From: Thelephora terrestris
Lineage: Eukaryota; Basidiomycota; Agaricomycetes; Thelephorales; Thelephoraceae
Direction of reading: 5' to 3'
Length of the DNA stretch: 64,000 nt
Assembly: GCA_015956445.1 (NCBI GenBank)
Contig: WIUZ02000001.1
Coordinates: forward strand, 3,534,001 to 3,598,000
A program made the position numbers and the translations under genes. Shown in pieces: positions 1 to 11,483 of this stretch. A model generated the notes under the pieces. It was not told the origin of the DNA and did not search any database. It worked only from the letters and a program-made list of their open reading frames with translations. How positions within the stretch are numbered: position 1 is the first letter of the stretch; each line of letters starts with the position of its first letter.

Positions 1-308
1 TTGCTTCCACCTTCGTAAGTCGCTCTTGGACGGTCGTAAGTTGTCTCTCGACCGCCCATAGTCGGTCCTCTGGCAGGATCGCCATTTCGAAGACCCTTAC
101 GAGGATACACTCCTTGGTGTGAACGTCATTAAAGGCGAGCTGTTTGTAGTCGCTTAAACAACGCCTTTGGAGGCGATGGAACGGCCCAACCCATCCTCCG
201 CCCGGACGGTGTCGGCTGTGTCTAACAAGGTCTTCGTAGGCACTACCCGCGTACTGACTTACCGATCGGACGGGGAGGGGACGGCCTAACCTCTGCTTAT
301 CTCGCCGC
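1..308 (-). CDS. Partial coding exon of an unrecognised protein, cut by the window edge
   Basis: On the minus strand one frame stays open from about position 308 to the first base, roughly 100 codons. A possible splice acceptor (AACGCAG) sits just upstream of 308. The translation looks protein-like: a Gly/Pro-rich part (RPGGGWVGPFHRLQRRC) is followed by a charged helical part (RLWAVERQLTTVQERLTKVE) that could be a short coiled coil. No ATG lies in the open stretch, so this would be an internal or last exon whose 3' end is outside the window. I do not recognise the family. Upstream exons could not be placed in the 150 bp before the Ariadne gene stop, so a chance open frame is still possible. 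Confidence 0.35.
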
Positions 309-459
309 TGCGTTAATCATCCATTGGATCCGCGCGGCAACTTTACTGGGGTCTTGGCAGCAAGAGCAGGACCGATGATCCCGTATGATCACGGGGAGAT
401 GTATAAGAATGAGTGGGATTGGCTGAGAGGCGAATGGCTCTATGAACCAAACATTACCG

Positions 460-2412
460 CTACGCATCTAATGGTGTCACCCATTCCCATTTTCCCTCAG
501 CCAGTTGGTCCGCCGTATCATTCAACAGAACCTCGTGGCGCTTCTGCACATAAACCTGCAGAGAGTTAGCATCGGTACGTGAGGTTTGTGGTGCAGTCCA
601 ATCTCACCGTCTTATCCATCATACGCTTCCTCAAGTCCTTCACTGTATCAGCTTCAATGGGCTCTTCCAATAGTTGTGACAGATCTTCAACCGCCTTCTC
701 GAGGTTCCTGTCTCAATGATCAAAATTGGTGGTGTAGTGCCAAAGAAGGTGGAACATACGCCTGTAGGTCTTCGAAGATCTGCTTCTGGTTGCCTTGCGC
801 AAGGTAAAACGCCATCGTGTAACTCCATTTTAGTGTCAGACGACACTGCGTCAGCGCATCGACAGCATGTTGCATGAACTTTGACTGCGAAAGGGCCTGG
901 AATTGGAATCGTGGGAGAGCCGCGGTGTATTGGAACCTACTTCAATCCACGATAGGTCGCTGGCCTCTTGGACTTCCACCATCTTCTCCTCCGTTGCTTC
1001 ACATAATGCTTGGTCCAATTTCGCAGAGAGCTCGTGATTATTGAATCTGTCAAAGTAAAACAACCACTTTTCAAGATTCTTCGTAGCCATCGTCATCGAT
1101 TCGTCTCTATCGGGCTCCTGTGCGCGGAGATAAGCGAGAGACTTGGCGCTAACGGCCACAGGGACGCGCTTCTCACCTTCCAGATACTGCATAAAGCGTC
1201 AGAGTAACCGTGGACATCCCAGCTCTGCCGACACATCCAACAGAACTGATATTGACAGTGACGACAGAGCATGCGACTGGAGAAACGTCAGACCGAAAAA
1301 GATATCGATGAAAATTGCACTAACTTGCACCCGCCGCTCTTCTCGATGCTGTTTGAACACTTGGGACACTCACGGGTGTTGGCTTTGATCCACTGGGCCG
1401 TACCAGCATCCTCCCTGGTGTTCTTCTGCCACATTAAAACCCAATAACAAAGCACCGGTCGGTGGTCAGAGTCTAAATTACATCCAAAACAAAAGGAGTG
1501 TTTGTTGCGACAAGACACGGTGGGGACGAAGGAGGTAAATATGTGCTTCGAGCTGGAGCCGACTGAAGACGAGATGGCCTCAGCACACGAGGGATAAGGG
1601 CAAAACTTGAGATTTGACCGAGCCGAGACGAAAGAGTTGATGAGCAGTTCATTGTACCTAGGGGCGGAGGAGCTCGAAATGAATTCCAAACGACTGGTCA
1701 AGGTTGAGCCTCACCTCGAGACAAACGTAGGATCAAGCAGGAAGGACATAGAGCTATCCGTTATAACGGTCCGACACCCTTCGTGCATGCATGGAATGGT
1801 ACATTGCGCCTCGGTCTTGAGCTTCTCTTCGATATACATCTGCCAGCATGATTTACAGAACCTGTGGTTACACCGGAGACTGTAAATTTCTTCGGGGGGT
1901 GGTTCGTCACAGCAGATCCCACAAACGAATACTGGAGTATCTCGTTGCTTGCGATTGTTGTTGATCGAATCAGGCTCGCCGACCAACCGTAGGGCGACAT
2001 CAGAGGACTCCATGAACCGGTCCATGAGTTTGTCGACATCCCAGCGGAAGTGACGCAACAAGATGGAAGTGATTTCAAGCTAAGCGAGCAGGTGAGCGGG
2101 TCTGTCCATCCCTGACGAGGAACGGCAACGGACGTCTAAACCGATTATATTTGAAACGTCCCGGATTTCTGAATCCACAAGTGTCCGTAAATCATCCGTA
2201 GAGAGACTCTTGAACTCGAACGTCGAGCCAGCGTTGTTTGGTTTCTGTTGGATCGGTCCAGTATCGAAAGATATCGCATCGTCATCGTCCTGTGCGATGG
2301 TGAATTGCAACGTGCGAGCGTTAGCTGTTATCTGGGGTTGCTTACCTCGTAAGTTTCTTCCTCGGTATAGTCGGAAGCATCATCCATTTCCTCGTCCGAG
2401 TAGTCCGACATT
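460..2412 (-). CDS. Ariadne-type RBR E3 ubiquitin-protein ligase
   Basis: RING-between-RING ubiquitin ligase that would take ubiquitin from an E2 onto its own catalytic cysteine and pass it to substrates. The start (MSDYSDEEMDD, acidic N-terminus) is at 2412. In order come RING1 (CGICCDE...CNHRFCKSCW, about 2000-1850), the IBR domain (FCPYPSC...HSFCFGC), RING2 and an Ariadne C-terminal helical domain. RING2 reads CPKC...GGCNRMLCRHC...FCWMC once an intron at about 1278-1325 is removed, which restores the GGCN catalytic cysteine. The C-terminal part (LSWIEV, FMQHAVDALTQCR, EGKWEW) matches Ariadne proteins and ends in TAG at 460. At least six short introns. All signature cysteines I checked are present, so it should be active. 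Confidence 0.92.
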
Positions 2413-3849
2413 CTGAGCAGCTATTGGGGTGCTTGCCAAGTCACAAAGCGTGAGAGGGGTTAAGCCCGCAATGTTGGTAGAAACACTAGCGGTGCCGGTG
2501 CTAGCGTGACTGACGCATGTTACGTAAGAAAAGACAAGGGACGCTCAGGCTGACGGCCATCGATGGTGCGTCGAAATGAACGGCTTTCGTGGACAAAAAC
2601 CGACTAGGCAAAGTCTCAGCATGCTGCATTGACTTGGGTGACTCGCTCAGTATGGATCCCTATGACTGCTCACTGGAAACTGCGAAATCGGACGTTGCCT
2701 CGATTTCATTCCTCCTGCCAGTATCGTGTGCAGTTTCATATCCTTAGGCCCTCTTGTCGAATCAATCGTGGGCGTCGGTCAACATACAAGGCATCTCTGT
2801 TTAAGCTCTCGATGCTTCGTTTCTGCGCGCCTTCGTATCTACCACCTGTTGGATCGTCAGGTGACAATGGCCGGAGGCTCGAAACATCGGCCTACATATC
2901 ACGCTGCTCTCCAGTTTCCCCACTATTCTAGGGAATTGGTATACAAAAATTCTGGGTCGCTTTTGATTCAATTTCGATATACTCAATCGGGCGCCTCAGT
3001 AGTCAGGTATACTTGCGGGTTTCGGAGATACGTGCAAGTGCAGGAAGCGAGACCGTACCCCAGACCTCCCACAAGTGCTTACTCTCAGCCCGTTAGACTT
3101 GCCGTTGCTTAGGCCCCCCCACGTAACGCTCCGCAAACCAAGTGCGTGGTTCCACTTTCGATATCCGGCCTAGGACTTCTCATACATCTGTGCGATCACG
3201 TTCTACCTGCCCGCAAATGCCGCCAAGGGCGACATAGCTCTCCGCCTACGTGCACTTGCTCGGGAACCACATTCGTGGGCTCGAGCGTCTGAACAGTATC
3301 GTAAGGCGCCGCGAGACATTCCTACCCCATAATGATCAGCCCACGCACTGGTTTCTTTGATCTCTGATCTCTGCCTTGGCTGTGCGGTGCAAAAAGGTAG
3401 TCAGGATCTAGTTTTCGTGTGCGGCACAACAATGCCCAATGCCTGAGCGTATGGAGCTTTGGATCGACACGTGATAGTGTGTTCACCCTCCCCTTCCCGT
3501 TACTGGGGATCAGTTGGGTCGCCTGAGTTGACTCGCAGCGCTCTATTGCAATGGGTGTGATGTAATATGATTAGTAAATGCTTCGTTGCGGCAACAAGTA
3601 CGGACGAAGGTTCATAACTCACAATACCAACACCAGAGGTGTAATCTTGACAGTAAACCAACGAGATGGTAAAATCGGATACTTCAGAGTTATGGTCCAC
3701 GGAGGCGAGTCAATGGATTGGCAAAGGTCATAACGATCAGTCTAACCAGACGTGGGGGATAACCGTAAGATGAGTATCCGTGGGAACTTCTGGGCCAGGA
3801 GGTCGTTGCATACGGAGCCATTGAATTGACTGCGCGAACGAACTTTGGC
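2413..3849. other. Gene-poor spacer, no supported gene
   Basis: About 1.4 kb between the Ariadne start (-) and the peroxiredoxin-like start (+), so it should hold two divergent promoters. Several short ORFs occur on both strands, the longest about 128 codons at 2726-3112, but none shows a known motif or joins convincingly to another exon. I see no TATA box, repeat or RNA gene. Confidence 0.4.
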
Positions 3850-4889
3850 ATGGACGTATCACCAAGAGACATCCCGACGAGCGAGAATATTGCTACCGTG
3901 TCTAAACTTGAAGTTCGGGATGAAAAGGGAAAAGCTGTGACTTTCGGAAGTCTCTTCGAGAACCAGAAGACCATGGTCATCTTCATCCGTGCGTATTTTC
4001 GCTCCCGGTAGGCCTCGCTTGCTCAGCGCAATATCTGCAGGACATTTCTTTTGCGGTGTGAGTACTACGACCGATTTGTGATTGAGGGTGTTACTGATAT
4101 GTACTGGTACCAGAGCTGCCAGGTGCGGTTTTCACCTTCATTGTGAACACAATTTAATCGTGTGGCAGGCCTATATCTCCCAGCTTGCTTCTATCACCCC
4201 TGAAGCCTTCGCCAACATTGGTGTTCGCCTCGTTGTCATAGGTTGCGGAGAGCCGGACGTGATCCCGTTTTACAAAGGTGCAAAGAAACGCTCGTCGATA
4301 GCTGCTTTCAGGGTACAGCTACGCGGGTTGAATCTCGTTGACCTCGTCACCCCCTAGAAACTACTGGCTTCAAAGGTGATATCTATGCCGACTCGTCGAG
4401 GGAAACCTTTCGAGCACTTGACTTCAAGGTGAACCTCGAGATAACGCCGAAGGGAGAGGAAAAGAAAAGCTACTTGCCAAACAGTAGGTTTGTGAATGTA
4501 ATGGCGAGCACGTGGGTAGGTGGAACGGATTTCTAGGAGTCACGGATGTCTTATCGTGAGGATAGCGGGCGGTCACACACCCAAAAAACATCGGAAGGCA
4601 GGGAAACATCTCTCAATTGGGTGGAGACTTCGTTTTTGGACCAGGTCTGTGGAGCGAGCTATGACAGACCTAACACTGATATTTTCCGTAGGACCACAAT
4701 GTTCCTTTGCCCATCGCATGCAACACACCGAAGACCGTGAGTTGATGCGAAATATTGATCTAACGGGCATGCAATTCTGATCCACGATGCGTAGACATCG
4801 AGATCGCGGAGCTCATCCAGCTTCTTGGCTTGCCAGCGTCTGCGGTCCCCGTCCTTTCAACCTCCGCCTCCGGAACAGAAGGAAAGTGA
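3850..4889 (+). CDS. AhpC/TSA-type peroxiredoxin-like protein (AAED1/PRXL2C-like)
   Basis: Thioredoxin-fold protein of the AhpC/TSA antioxidant group. Eight exons: 3850-3988, 4041-4057, 4114-4122, 4169-4277, 4358-4515, 4566-4644, 4692-4736, 4795-4889. After joining, the redox region reads FIRHFFCGSCQAYISQL, giving a CGSC pair, followed by VRLVVIGCGEPDVIPFYKETTGF and GRQGNISQLGGDFVFGPGPQCSFAHRM, a run typical of this family. Exon 3 is only 9 nt and codes for Ser-Cys-Gln, the second cysteine of the pair. The ATG at 3850 is the first in frame. Role (probably peroxide or thiol redox) is inferred from family. About 215 residues, near the usual length. All joins keep frame and all introns are GT/AG. 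Confidence 0.88.
4114..4122 (+). other. 9-nt microexon of the peroxiredoxin-like gene
   Basis: Nine bases (AGCTGCCAG) bounded by CAG upstream and a GT donor downstream. It adds Ser-Cys-Gln in frame between HFFCG and AYISQL, and so supplies the second cysteine of the CGSC motif. Skipping it would keep the frame but delete that cysteine. Confidence 0.7.
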
Positions 4890-5143
4890 GGGGGAGAATT
4901 TGGCTTCCGGACAGACCCCGGATAAGGAGTGGCGAGAACGTTGTGGCAAGCCATTCGCGACCTCCCATAATCATAATGTTTGAAATGAACGCAGCCGATT
5001 CCCAATGCGATGTCAACGAAGCGATTAGTTGTTTTCCATATTAAGTAATAATACATACATGCACATGGATAAATACAAGAAATCCCCTTAGGTCCAGCCA
5101 TTCGTCCCAAATACCCAGGTTATCCGATACAATTGTTTGTGGT

Positions 5144-6589
5144 TCATTTCCTCTCTTTTGTGGTGTCATTTTCATTCTCAGACTCCCTAGCATCCTCAGA
5201 GTCCGTTTTGATCAAGACCCAAGGGACCTTGAGATCTGACCCTTTTCCATCCTTCGCCCCTTGGTTCTCCTTATCCTCGCTAATAGTTGCACGCACAGAC
5301 ACCTTCGCCGTCTTGCTTTTGGATTTGAAACTTTTCGCCCGAAGCAATATCCCAGGTGAGGCGATGGCGGGGTTGGTTTCCGATTTCGTGGTGTTTTCTT
5401 TCCGGTCCAGCGGAAATTTAGAGGTCGAAGGTTGCTGTTGGGGAAATTCTTTGCTGGCGATGGTGATATCGATTTTTGGCGTGTAAGGGTCGGGATTGGG
5501 GGTGACGACTGGAGGGTCGACGGCGGGAGAGGGCCACTCCCATTCGCTGGGGCTATCAAGACGCCGAAACCCAGGTGCTCGAACCTCTGTGAACATTGGA
5601 TTAGGCGTCTGGATGTCCTTGCCCCTGCGTGTTTCAGTGAGGATAACAGTATGCGATCGATCGAGGGTATCATATCGGTTCTAAAATTAAGGGAGATCCA
5701 TGAGTGGGATCGTCCATGAAACGACTGCGTGGGAGATGCACCCACCTGGAGATTTGCCAACTCGTACTGAACTTCCTCAAGATTGGAGACCGCCTTTTGC
5801 TTGATTCGAAGAATCTCCATTTGTTGGTCAATCACACATTGCCCCAACGCAGAGTGCTCCGTCTGTATGACAACGTTCACGTCAGACATGGGACCAAAAT
5901 GTGGCGCAAACGGAAACGAATCACCTTCCACTGCTCGATCTCTGCGTGGGCACCCTCCAGTTCCGCCGTCATTCTTTCGTGGGAGATGTCTCTCTGCTCA
6001 AGCTTCAGAAGAGCTGCATCATATTTCGTATGCATTTCTCTTATTTCGCCTTGTGCGTTGATCAGCTCATTTTCTGCATTGAGGTGTTGACGCTGCATGT
6101 CGGCGAACCGCTCGCGCAATTCCGTCATCTCCTTCTGGTCCAACTCGACCTGTTTCGTCAAATTGACGTAGTCTGCACGTAGTTTGTCATGGTCCGTTCG
6201 CAGGGTCTCAAAGGAAGCTTTGAGATCTGTCCATCGTTCGTCGTTGTGATGACTAGGGGTGGGTGAAGAGGTTGAGGATGAGGACTGGGAATGAATCGGA
6301 GGACTAGGCGCTCTGCTAGCGTATGATACGAACAAACTTGAGAGCAGAGGACTTGAGCGTAAGAGGGATACAGCGTGCGTGTGCTCCTTCTGGAGGATAT
6401 GGAGGATTTCTGATTCGACCGGGGACACCGCAGATTCCGTACACGTATTGCCGCTGCAGATCTGTGAAAACGGAAGATTCAAGCGGGGTGAACACCTGTT
6501 CACAGCGGAAATGTGCACAGGTAGAGGATCAGACGTACGCAATTGTGTTCGTTGGAGACGATTGGAGGTGTAAAGCGCAAGGGGGACAT
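5144..6589 (-). CDS. Coiled-coil protein with a Ser/Pro/Lys-rich tail, unrecognised
   Basis: Four or five exons. The likely start is the ATG at 6589 (MSPLRFTPPIVSNEHNC), spliced at a GTACGT donor to the acceptor before ICSGNTCTES. Then comes a Ser/Pro-rich linker and a long heptad-like coil (about 6260-5940: LKASFETLRTDHDKL, ELRERFADMQRQH, INAQGEIREMHTKY). After an intron the coil resumes (TEHSALGQCVIDQQMEILR, NLEEVQYELANLQ). A small exon (NRYDTLDRSHTVILTE) leads into a disordered C-terminal part rich in Pro, Ser and Lys, ending in TAA/TAG near 5144. No catalytic domain or membrane segment. It is probably structural or an adaptor, but I cannot name it. The first exon is the least certain part. 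Confidence 0.65.
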
Positions 6590-7387
6590 TGGGGAGGGAA
6601 GGGGAGGGAAATGATGTGGGTGAGAGGTATGATGCACGCGGCAGCTGCGTAAAAGACTCGGGAAGGGGTTATCTCGTCATCATTCGGGCAGTCACCTGAC
6701 AGATCAATTACGGGAAGCGAGCGGCAGAAGGGTGGAACTAGAAGAATGAGCGGTCGTGAGAACCTCGTTTTCGTGTCGTCATAGCCTGGTCTGCCTCCGC
6801 CCCGCCGTCCGTGGATGCCCAGGTGAATTACACTTGGTCCCTTTGACGGGAACCTCTGTGAAAGGTTTCTTCATAGCTCCAATACGCGTGTAGTGAATAT
6901 TTCACCTCATCAAGTGAATTCTGCGGTTTCCACCTTTGCTTGGAATAAGCTGGAGTAAGTGATTTCTGAGGTCTAGCCTGCCGCCACGTGTGAACCTCAA
7001 GCTGACGATCAACGGATGGCACGTTGTCCCCCATAGAGATCTTAGGTATGCGACACTGTCAAGGGATCAAACAGGGTTCCAAAACGCTTTCCGCGCGTCT
7101 GGGGCGGTCTGGACTCTTTCCGATCTTCGTTTGAGTCGTCCTCGTTGGGTTGATACGCAATGCCAGTAAAACTCAGCGTTTGTTTCGATGATCATGTAAC
7201 TTGCAGAAGCTTTGATTGCCCATATATCATAAGCAGTTATAATCCATTCCTCAGCTCTAAAAGCAGTCATTCGCAAGACTTGACGCTTGCTCTCTACAGA
7301 GTTCACCTTCACAAAGTTCTCGGTTTTGCGAGTGTAAGCCAATCACCCCGGTCGGTTGCTGAAGCGAAAGAGGCACAAGCCGAAGGA
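6590..7387. other. Spacer with no supported gene
   Basis: About 800 bp. Minus-strand ORFs of 68 and 91 codons (6828-7034, 7067-7342) and a plus-strand ORF of 79 codons (7160-7399) show no family motifs and do not join well to other exons. I see no RNA gene or repeat. Confidence 0.35.
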
Positions 7388-7895
7388 ATGGTGAGCTGAT
7401 CTGTTTCGTGTGCCTTTCGATTAGTAGTTGCCAAGACAGAGTCTCATCGATACTTATCGTGGCCGTCACACCACACCACGCCTGCGACAGTCCATCTCTA
7501 GCACAATCTCCATTCAGTCCACACCTACTACAGGCAAGGTGTCGGCTACCAAAGGTTGGAGGATCTCCAGTTGGCTTCTGGGCGCTCATCGCATCCTCCG
7601 CCCTCATTTTGATTATCTACTATATTGCCATCCAGATCTTCGGCTTGCTCAAGGTCTGTGGACCTACGCTCGTCGAACGCGCAAGGCATGGAGTAAAACT
7701 GAACACAGAGGAGCGGCGGGACGAAAACCAACAATGACACAGATCTGGAAGACTCTAAAGGGGTGGATCTCCCATCCGAGCCATCATCAAGACTTGGATC
7801 CTCTCTCGGAGGGTTTCCCTGTGCACGGCAAACCTCACCAGGACGAGTGGGATTTCTCTCCGGCAGATGGAGGTAATCATGTTGAGCAGATATGA
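7388..7895 (+). CDS. Candidate small single-pass membrane protein
   Basis: Proposed from splice signals, not homology. The ATG at 7388 is followed at once by a GTGAGC donor; an acceptor before AGTCTCATC gives MSLIDTYRGRHTTPRLRQ. Downstream a clear hydrophobic helix (FWALIASSALILIIYYIAIQIFG) ends at a donor near 7655. An acceptor at about 7742 leads to IWKTLKGWISHPSHH and a hydrophilic tail ending in TGA at 7893-7895. The helix is one frame away from the first part: removing 16 nt (GTGTCGG...CAAAG, about 7537-7552) would join them, which is too short for a normal intron. So either an exon is missing, the gene is frameshifted, or the model is wrong. No function can be given. Confidence 0.35.
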
Positions 7896-8092
7896 CCAGT
7901 GCTCGCAGGCACGACCCACAAACGCTACTTCCTTCCTCACCTTATGATTTGCAGCGCTTTAAGCTTTAAGCTTCAGAAACAAGCTACCCAAAGTTTTATG
8001 TCTACTGATTATAATTTTTGCTAATAATGTAAGTGTCTCTCGCTCAGGGCATTCCAGGGCACCGGGTCTACCTGGTCGGCAACTTCCCGCCT

Positions 8093-9534
8093 CTAATCAA
8101 AATCAACATCAGTATCCCTCTTGAGTCGCTTGCCTCCGGCTTGCTCGTCAAATTCGCACTTCCTAATCAGAGTCGTACCCAGCGCTGTATGTACCTGTGG
8201 GGTAAAGCCCGTGCATACCAATGCGAAGCAGGGGATGGTTGCTTTGCCAGACTCGTATTGTCGCCTGAACTCGGCCGCCGCCGCAGAAACGGCTGCTTGG
8301 GTTGACGGAGCTTGTCCAAGACCCTGGATTGCAACTCTTCTACAATGGTCGACTCTAGTCTGAGTAGGGGTGTCAAGCGTCGGGGGGTGTCCGATCTATG
8401 CGAGGAAGCTCACCTGTTCGGGGAGCTCTAGCCATTCTGACAATCGCATCTCTCCACCAGGCAAGTCAACCCTTTTGTATCTTCCCAGGTATGTCCACTG
8501 GAAACACAGTCTTTATACAGAACGATCAAAATAGCTGGCCACTCACTTGTGCTGCTGGCTCCTCGACGATAAGTTCGAACTCCGTGCTTTCCGGGCACTC
8601 AACCTCCGGTGAGAACCAGTACCCATGCTTTCCACACGCGCCAACTCGGAGCGGGAGGCAGGCAGGTGGTCGTGGGATGAAAAATATTCTGAGCAACCCA
8701 GAGATTGATCAGGCGAATTGTTACGATCGTGTGAAGAGCGTTAGTACTGACGGCCGGCCCCCCAGTACATCCTAATTTTATGAGGTGATTTCGTGAAGGT
8801 GAGTGGAATGATGAGCAGTGTAACTCTTGCGACTCACTGCGGAGACCCTTCCAGATAAAGTTTCCGAAGGGACCCTGAATATCGTACTGGTCCACCCCGC
8901 TGGCAAGAATGACTCTGGAGGATAAATGCTTTCTATCTTTTGTTGTCTTAGCGCCCCCGCCTCGGAGGCGAGAGACGCATTCTGATCGCGGAGCGCCTCG
9001 AGCTACGTTAAGAAAGGTTTCGTTTCGTGTCAGCTAGGGTCACCGTTCGTGCAGACATGCGCAAAGACTAACCGCCTCCAATAATATCTGACGTTCTTGC
9101 GCGCTCGCCGCTAATTCTTCCATTAATTCCGCATTGCAGGCCTTTAACGCTTCCACTTCAAATTCCTCTTCGCTGAATAGGGGTGTGAGTTGAATCCGGA
9201 GTTGGCAAGTAGCTGATCTGGGACTCACTTCTCTGTAACGGAGCTGGATTCATTTATCCTTTCCTCGTCGTCCTCGTTGCAAGGACTACTTGAAGATGAC
9301 GAGGAAGTAGCAACGGAGGAGTCCTAGTCAATGCGGAGGTAGCAATCAGCGAAATGCGCCAACAGTCTTCAAGCCGCTTCGGGGCACACGCACCCTCAGC
9401 CTGACTTTGTTGAGCTCCTCCTGGGCTCGTTCATACTTTTGTGTCCAGAACTCTACTAGTTCCTGCCCATACCTGGCGTCCACAGTTATGGTTCCTTCAG
9501 AAACTTGCCTGCTATTACTTCGGGACTTGGACAT
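8093..9534 (-). CDS. Coiled-coil protein with a basidiomycete-type C-terminal domain (possibly DUF6697)
   Basis: A multi-exon gene starting at 9534 (MSKSRSNSRQVSEGTITVD). An acidic/Ser-rich exon (SSSVTEK) and a coiled coil (EEEFEVEALKACNAELMEEL, LEALRDQNASLASEAGALR) come first. A compact domain follows: SIYPPESFLPAGWTSTIFR, then GRPIFFIPRPPACLPLRVG, ACGKHGYWFSPEVECPE, WTYLGRYKRVDLPGGEMRLSEW, and near the end IPCFALVCTGF. The tail KRLKRDTDVDFD is nucleus-like and stops at 8093. The W-YLGRY...L--EW...LVC-GF pattern resembles an uncharacterised domain I associate with mushroom proteins (DUF6697), but I cannot confirm that. All joins keep frame. Function is unknown. Confidence 0.65.
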
Positions 9535-9729
9535 GGTGAATCGACCTCAAGGCCGTTGTGGGTCCTTTCTTAGTCCGAGGTCTTAAGTGTCACCGAACTT
9601 CAGGGTCTCTTAGCGAGGTGTTCAGGGACAGGTATCCCTGCTCATGGTGAGATTGACAGTGAATAGCAAATGTCACAAATATCTACTATTTTATCTCAGG
9701 TGCCATTGCCACGCGCGCGAATGATTACA

Positions 9730-11308
9730 TTATTCCTTCTTCGTTTTGGCCTTGTCCTCTCCACCAGCTAGCCACAACAAAGAAAACAAGAGGAAACCTA
9801 TGCTGGTGCTGATCGCGCCAGTATAATACGGCCAAGCCGCACTCAGGAACCTCGGGTATCCATCATGCCGCGGTGGTACAACAGGAACGGTGGTGGAACT
9901 CTGGAGAGTCGACCATCTGAATTGTTCGTAATTGATGAGGGCCGATGTTATACAGTGGTGATTAGATAGGGACACATACCCTTTTCGCCTGTAGTCAATG
10001 ACAAACTTGAAAACACCGTGTCTGTCTGGCGCCCGGAAGGTCACGGAGTATTCTCCTGGGGTGTCCGGGACGGGGGAAAGGGAAGTTCGAACGTGGGGGT
10101 CCAACATGGTGAACTCCAGTTGGAGGTCTGAGATGCCAGAGTATGGTACCCATGACGAGGTAGCGGGGTCATACTTGGAAATGTGGGCGATGTATACCTG
10201 GAATATTGGTTAGCAAGGGTGTTCAGCCCAAAGAGGCATATTTACAATTTGGTCGTTGGTAGTGTAGACTTCAGGGGTCTCAGATCCGCCCAGCTTGTGG
10301 TGAGATACGGAGTCGATCCTCAAAACCAAATTCTCTTGAAATGTCCATGCAGCCACATCTTTGGAAAGTTGGGCGTTTCCGGATTTTTTACCACTGAAAG
10401 AGGGTTAGAATGATGAAATACGTCCAGATGCCGAATCCGTACCCTAGTGTATGCTTCTTAGCGAAGTCATCGCTGAATAGCTCCACACCACCAACCCAGG
10501 TTGCTCTGGCACCATTGCGGGTTTGGAAGCCGGTGATGAGACTCGAAGAGCTTCCGGCCCAAAGGCCTTCACCACCTCTATCCGCAGCTTCCAGTACGGA
10601 ATCTGCTCCAGAATCTACGGTAGCATCCGAGGCGAAGCTTTCTGCAGGGGCGCGGAGGATGGGGAATAGGAGTGGATTGTTTCCCGGGGCAACTGGAATA
10701 CCGGAGAACCAGATTGGTGGTAAGTCAGGGTCGACGATGACATTGGGCTGGGGAGTAATTGGGATAACGGTAGCCGGCTCTTCTCGCGCAGGGAAATGAG
10801 AGACGAGAGGGGTTTGTGGTGGCGGGAGAATAAGGGAGAACTCGCTTGCGAGGGAATTGACAAGGTTTTGTTTCTGCGAGAGGGCGAGCAATAGGTTTGT
10901 GCCTTTCCCTAACGATGAGACTAAAGATTGAGGCGTAACGTCAGGTGAAAAGCCTGTGGTAGTTAGATCAGCTTCAATCTTGACGGAAGGAGTCACTATG
11001 AGACGCACTCTTCGTGTGTGGTGCGAAGACGATAACATGGTCGAAGTTTGGTGTGTCATGCTCCTTGATCGCAGGAGTGGTGTCTCCCGGGGCACGGAAG
11101 GTAAGACTGTATCCTTGCCCTGCGACGGGAGGTTAAACAAAAGAAGTGCGAGCCCTAATTCACGAGTACCTTCCAGACCATCGAAGAACAGGGAATAGTC
11201 CGAGCGATTCAGCTTGTTGTCCAAGATGACGAGTATGGAGTCTCCAGTGCTAGACTTCGCCTGCAGCAAGCCAACAAAGGCCGCGAGAATTAGATATAAC
11301 GAGAGCAT
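9730..11308 (-). CDS. WBP1: Oligosaccharyltransferase 48-kDa subunit (WBP1/OST48)
   Basis: Non-catalytic subunit of the ER oligosaccharyltransferase complex that transfers the glycan to Asn-X-Ser/Thr sites. The start at 11308 gives a signal peptide (MLSLYLILAAFVGLLQAKS). The long first exon carries family motifs (LVILDNKLNRSDYSLFFDGL, DLPPIWFSGIPVA, NPLLFPILRAP, GARATWVGGVELFSD). A later exon has TPGEYSVTFRAPDRHGVFKF and, after a 60-nt intron, a transmembrane helix (YYTGAISTSIGFLLFSLLWL) with a short Lys-rich cytosolic tail. The tail KTKKE has lysines at -3 and -5, a dilysine-type ER retrieval signal. Length is near 440 residues, as expected. It is divergent from the V-ATPase gene with only 175 bp between the start codons. 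Confidence 0.92.
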
Positions 11309-11483
11309 TCTCGTGTGGCCCGGGGCGAGACGGAGGTTGGCCTAACCAGAGGAAATGTGGGTGTGAAAGCGGAAGTTACGTCGAGCGAACACGTCGAGTA
11401 CCTTGAAGTCGCGTGTTCCTTATTTGGACATCTGCGGCTGCGCTAAGCCGACCTCAACGCCGATTCTACCCTCCACTTTCATC
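11309..11483. promoter_or_regulatory. Shared divergent promoter of WBP1 and V-ATPase subunit a
   Basis: Only 175 bp separate the two start codons, so both 5' UTRs and core promoters must fit here. There is no clear TATA box. Two housekeeping secretory-pathway genes probably share it, which is an inference from spacing. Confidence 0.5.

Noticed and set aside
5212-5931. Minus-strand ORF of 239 codons
   Set aside because: It reads through introns of the coiled-coil gene and changes frame relative to the real exons; the spliced model is better.
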